Translations under genes and position numbers: made by a program | From: CALGLS01 sp045105695 | Lineage (GTDB): Bacteria > Bacteroidota > Bacteroidia > Chitinophagales > Saprospiraceae | Reading direction: 5' to 3' | NCBI GenBank assembly: GCA_045105695.1 | Contig: JBGCDT010000144.1 | Location: 1 to 9,214 of the forward strand | DNA length: 9,214 nt | Shown: positions 7,059 through 9,214 of the stretch, piece by piece | Layout of the letters: each line of letters starts with the position of its first letter | Position numbering within the stretch: the stretch's first letter is position 1 | The notes under the pieces: model-generated | What the model was told of the DNA's origin: nothing | Database searches by the model: none | The model's input: the letters and a program-made list of their open reading frames with translations, nothing else

Positions 7059-7533
7059 CAATGTATGCTAAAATTTTTACATACGTTAATTACTTAAAAA
7101 AAAGCTTAGGTTACAATCTTAAAATAGCTTAACTTTGCAGCGTACTTAATCTCAGAAGAGTACTTTAAAAACAAAGTAGAAATAACCAGAACAAAACAGT
7201 TTAAAGGTATCCCTAAGACCATTTCAATAACTACAATTCCTTAAGCTTTTTTTTCTAATAGTGTATTTAATTGTTGATTTATTCAGAGCTATGTAAGTAG
7301 TTCAGAGCAGCAATAGTATACACCTATAAGTAATACTGACAACTGCTCGGTGAACAAACATAGCAGCTAAAGGTTTACTCTTGATGTATGTAATAGTAAT
7401 GTTATGTTTAATGTGTTATTAAGGCTGAATTAGCTTTACCGATTTTCAATCCCATCAACTTTATCACATTCTTTTTAAAGTATACTGAACCGATTTCAGT
7501 GTTTTAATTCGTTTTCAAAAATCATTTGTGGTA
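7059..7533. other. Long intergenic region and probable 5' leader of the PKD protein gene
   Basis: This stretch of 475 bases contains no credible gene. Near its start are a small hairpin (7063-7084) without a T-tract and a good Bacteroidota promoter (about 7106-7137). The remaining roughly 390 nt would be transcribed as the leader of the PKD gene. It includes an inverted repeat TACTTT/AAAGTA (7161-7166, 7173-7178) and the direct repeat TTCAGAGC (7282-7289 and 7301-7308). A run of T follows CCTTAAGC at about 7239-7254, and a near repeat ACCGATTT(T)CA occurs at 7438-7448 and 7489-7498. None matches a riboswitch I recognise. A 12-codon frame at 7384 is too short to call. Confidence 0.5.
7106..7137 (+). 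promoter_or_regulatory. Bacteroidota-type promoter upstream of the PKD protein gene
   Basis: TAACTTTG (7130-7137) matches the -7 consensus TAnnTTTG exactly. TTAG (7106-7109) lies 20 nt upstream in the -33 position with one mismatch. The transcript would start near 7144 and run about 390 nt before the ATG at 7534. It shows that the PKD gene may be expressed apart from the PorE-like gene ending at 7058. Confidence 0.5.
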
Positions 7534-9214
7534 ATGTTCAAAAGATTATTTTATAGCCTGTTTTTCCTTTGTTGTTTTTGGAGCCAAGGAGACAGCCAAA
7601 TCAACTGCGATTTCACTCATACCAGCGTTACTGGATGTGGTAGCTTTGGCGTTGACTTTTGTGATATGTCCACCTCTACCGCTGGGCCTATAGTTAGTTG
7701 GTCTTGGAATATGGAGATCAGCGCATTCTCTGTAGAATGCCCTTCAACAGTCTTTAGCCAACCTGGCATTTATACTGTTTGTTTGACTGTGACAGATAGC
7801 GAAGGAAATACCTGTACCACTTGTAAGGATGATTTGGTCCAAGTTTATAATTTGCCTAATCCAGAATTTGAAGTAGATATCACCCAAGGCTGTACTCCAC
7901 TAGAAGTAACTTATACCGATTTGTCTGAAGGAACTGATGGCGAAATTGTCGATTGGTTCTGGGGCCTAGGTGGCTCCTGTGGTTCTGTGATTGGTAATGG
8001 TACCAACCCTGTCGCAACCTGTACCTATTCTATTCCAGGTTCTTATAACATCAGTCTTATTGTAACAGACGACAATGGCTGTGTCAACACTATTAATAAA
8101 ATATCCTACATCAATGTAGCTCCTCAGCCAGAAATAAATGTTTCTGCTGTGGATAGCTTCGGTTGTACGGCTCCACATGACATCACTTTTGTAAATGATG
8201 GAGATGTAACTAACGTTACTTATGTCTGGAATTTTGGTAACAGCCAATCTTTTGAAGGCCCTGTTCCTCCTCCCATTACCTATGATGCCCCGGGAGCATA
8301 TGATGTTACGGTTATTGCTACGGATCAAGTAACAAGTTGTACAGATACCTTGATCTTACAAGATTATGTAACGATTGGATATCCCGCTTCTTTCAGTTTT
8401 ACCCCTGAAAATGGATGTGAGGATTTGCTAGTTAGCTTTACGGATGAATCGGCTTTCGCTGCTCAATCTGTTCTCTGGGACTTTGGTGATGGAAATACTT
8501 CATCGGATGCGAATCCAAATCATATATATACAGAAGCAGGGTGTTATACCGTCCAGCTTACTCGCTTGGTAGATGGCTGTACTTCTGTTGCCGTTTCGGA
8601 AAACTGTATTAATGTAGATCCAGAGCCGGATGTCTTTTATGTAAATGATACGCTAGCAGCTTGTACTTTACCTCATGTTGTAAATTTTGCAGGGATTTCT
8701 AATACTGCTGTTGAATGGTCATGGAATTTTGGAGATGGCAACACTTCTGATCAGCAATTCCCCACGCATACCTACGAAAGCTTTGGAGAATATCCTATTG
8801 TACTTACTGTAACCAATGCCTTTGGTTGTACCAATGATACGCTGATTAATACAGTAAGAATTATCGAACTGGAAGGTCTGTTAGCAGATGAATTTATAGA
8901 TGGATGCGTCCCATTAAATGTGACTTTACAAGAGGATGCAACTACAGCTAGCCCTATCACAAGCTGGATGTGGGAGGCGACTAGCGGAACTAACATCTTT
9001 ACGTCTAATGAAGAAAATCCAACATTCTCAATTATAGATACCGGTGTTTACGATGTAACATTGGTTATCGAAAACTCGCTAGGTTGTATTGACACTGCAT
9101 TTTTTCCAGGAGCTATAGAAACTGGATTCGAACCAGAGGTTAACTTTGAAGCTACTCCGCTGGAGACTTGCATAGATGTACCCATACAATTTACTGACCT
9201 GACCCCAGGAGACG
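7534..9214 (+). CDS. Giant PKD-repeat secreted protein, probable surface adhesin (3' end outside window)
   Basis: The frame is open from ATG 7534 to the right edge, 560 codons without a stop. Residues 1-22 are a signal peptide (MFKRLFYSLFFLCCFW to SQ). Then come tandem PKD-type beta-sandwich domains of about 80-90 residues, roughly 24-109, 110-198, 199-284, 285-364, 365-446, 447-533 and a cut seventh from 534. The fourth and fifth carry the clearest core motifs, VLWDFGDGNTS (314-324) and WSWNFGDGNTS (395-405), each followed by an H-x-Y motif. Domains two to six each have a Cys near the start and another near the end (120/183, 211/269, 295/349, 377/432, 458/518), suggesting one disulfide each. 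The first domain is unusually Cys-rich (25, 35, 43, 69, 83, 94, 97). PKD domains are known in extracellular proteins as adhesion modules or spacers. With PorP/SprF and PorE-like genes upstream, a T9SS cargo with a C-terminal gliding-motility-associated (type B) sorting domain beyond the edge is likely but unseen. Confidence 0.88.
   Translation, partial: MFKRLFYSLFFLCCFWSQGDSQINCDFTHTSVTGCGSFGVDFCDMSTSTAGPIVSWSWNMEISAFSVECPSTVFSQPGIYTVCLTVTDSEGNTCTTCKDDLVQVYNLPNPEFEVDITQGCTPLEVTYTDLSEGTDGEIVDWFWGLGGSCGSVIGNGTNPVATCTYSIPGSYNISLIVTDDNGCVNTINKISYINVAPQPEINVSAVDSFGCTAPHDITFVNDGDVTNVTYVWNFGNSQSFEGPVPPPITYDAPGAYDVTVIATDQVTSCTDTLILQDYVTIGYPASFSFTPENGCEDLLVSFTDESAFAAQSVLWDFGDGNTSSDANPNHIYTEAGCYTVQLTRLVDGCTSVAVSENCINVDPEPDVFYVNDTLAACTLPHVVNFAGISNTAVEWSWNFGDGNTSDQQFPTHTYESFGEYPIVLTVTNAFGCTNDTLINTVRIIELEGLLADEFIDGCVPLNVTLQEDATTASPITSWMWEATSGTNIFTSNEENPTFSIIDTGVYDVTLVIENSLGCIDTAFFPGAIETGFEPEVNFEATPLETCIDVPIQFTDLTPGD

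Noticed and set aside
7063..7084. Hairpin GTATG/CATAC just after the PorE-like gene as a terminator
   Set aside because: The stem has only five clean pairs plus a bulged A/T extension, and no T-tract follows on the plus strand.
7384..7422. 12-codon hydrophobic leader peptide frame in the long leader (ATG at 7384)
   Set aside because: It is too short to separate from chance in AT-rich DNA, with no ribosome-binding evidence and no following attenuator structure.
7966..8328. 120-codon minus-strand frame opposite the PKD protein
   Set aside because: It is antisense to PKD domains two and three with their regular cysteine spacing, so it is a shadow frame.
1..9214. CRISPR arrays, insertion sequences, tRNA or rRNA genes, toxin-antitoxin or phage-defence genes
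   Set aside because: No regularly spaced repeats, transposase motifs, tRNA-like arms or defence-protein motifs were seen on either strand. The tandem repeats at the right end are protein-level PKD domains, not DNA repeats.

Overview
The window looks like chromosomal DNA from a gliding or filamentous member of the Bacteroidota, most likely near the Saprospiria (Lewinella/Saprospira/Haliscomenobacter type). The evidence is a PorP/SprF-family type IX secretion (T9SS) outer-membrane protein, a TPR-PD40-OmpA protein of the PorE-like family, multi-PKD and Ig-like secreted proteins, AT-rich DNA, start codons without purine-rich Shine-Dalgarno sequences, and Bacteroidota-type promoters (TAnnTTTG at -7). 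The genus is inference.

Layout. The left third is on the minus strand. Positions 1-1085 hold the N-terminal 361 codons of a large secreted protein that runs off the left edge. An apparently gene-free gap follows (1086-1648), containing a palindrome just upstream of that gene and the terminator of the next one. Positions 1649-2875 encode a complete 408-aa secreted protein with a calcium-binding-type Asp-rich loop, a Cys-rich linker and an Ig-like domain interrupted by a beta-rich insert of about 200 residues. Positions 3152-3745 encode dephospho-CoA kinase (coaE), the only obvious housekeeping gene. From a divergent intergenic region at 3746-4003 the plus strand takes over: a GTG-started PorP/SprF-family gene (4004-5029), then after 22 bp a PorE-like TPR/PD40/OmpA gene (5052-7058), probably as one operon. 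After a 475-bp gap with a good promoter near its start (about 7106-7137), a giant PKD-repeat protein begins at 7534 and is still open at the right edge after 560 codons.

How the genes fit together. The right half reads as an export-and-display module. The PKD protein is probably the surface adhesin cargo. The PorP/SprF protein would be its outer-membrane partner, as SprF is for SprB in Flavobacterium johnsoniae. The PorE-like protein would tie the outer-membrane apparatus to peptidoglycan. The two minus-strand proteins have the look of additional secreted or surface proteins. The cargo assignment is inference, because no sorting domain is visible in the window: both large proteins are cut by its edges, and the complete 408-aa protein has none. 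I do not see a wholly unprecedented system. The most unusual points are the interrupted Ig-like domain (perhaps shared by the two minus-strand proteins), the long 5' leader before the PKD gene and the non-canonical OmpA-like domain.
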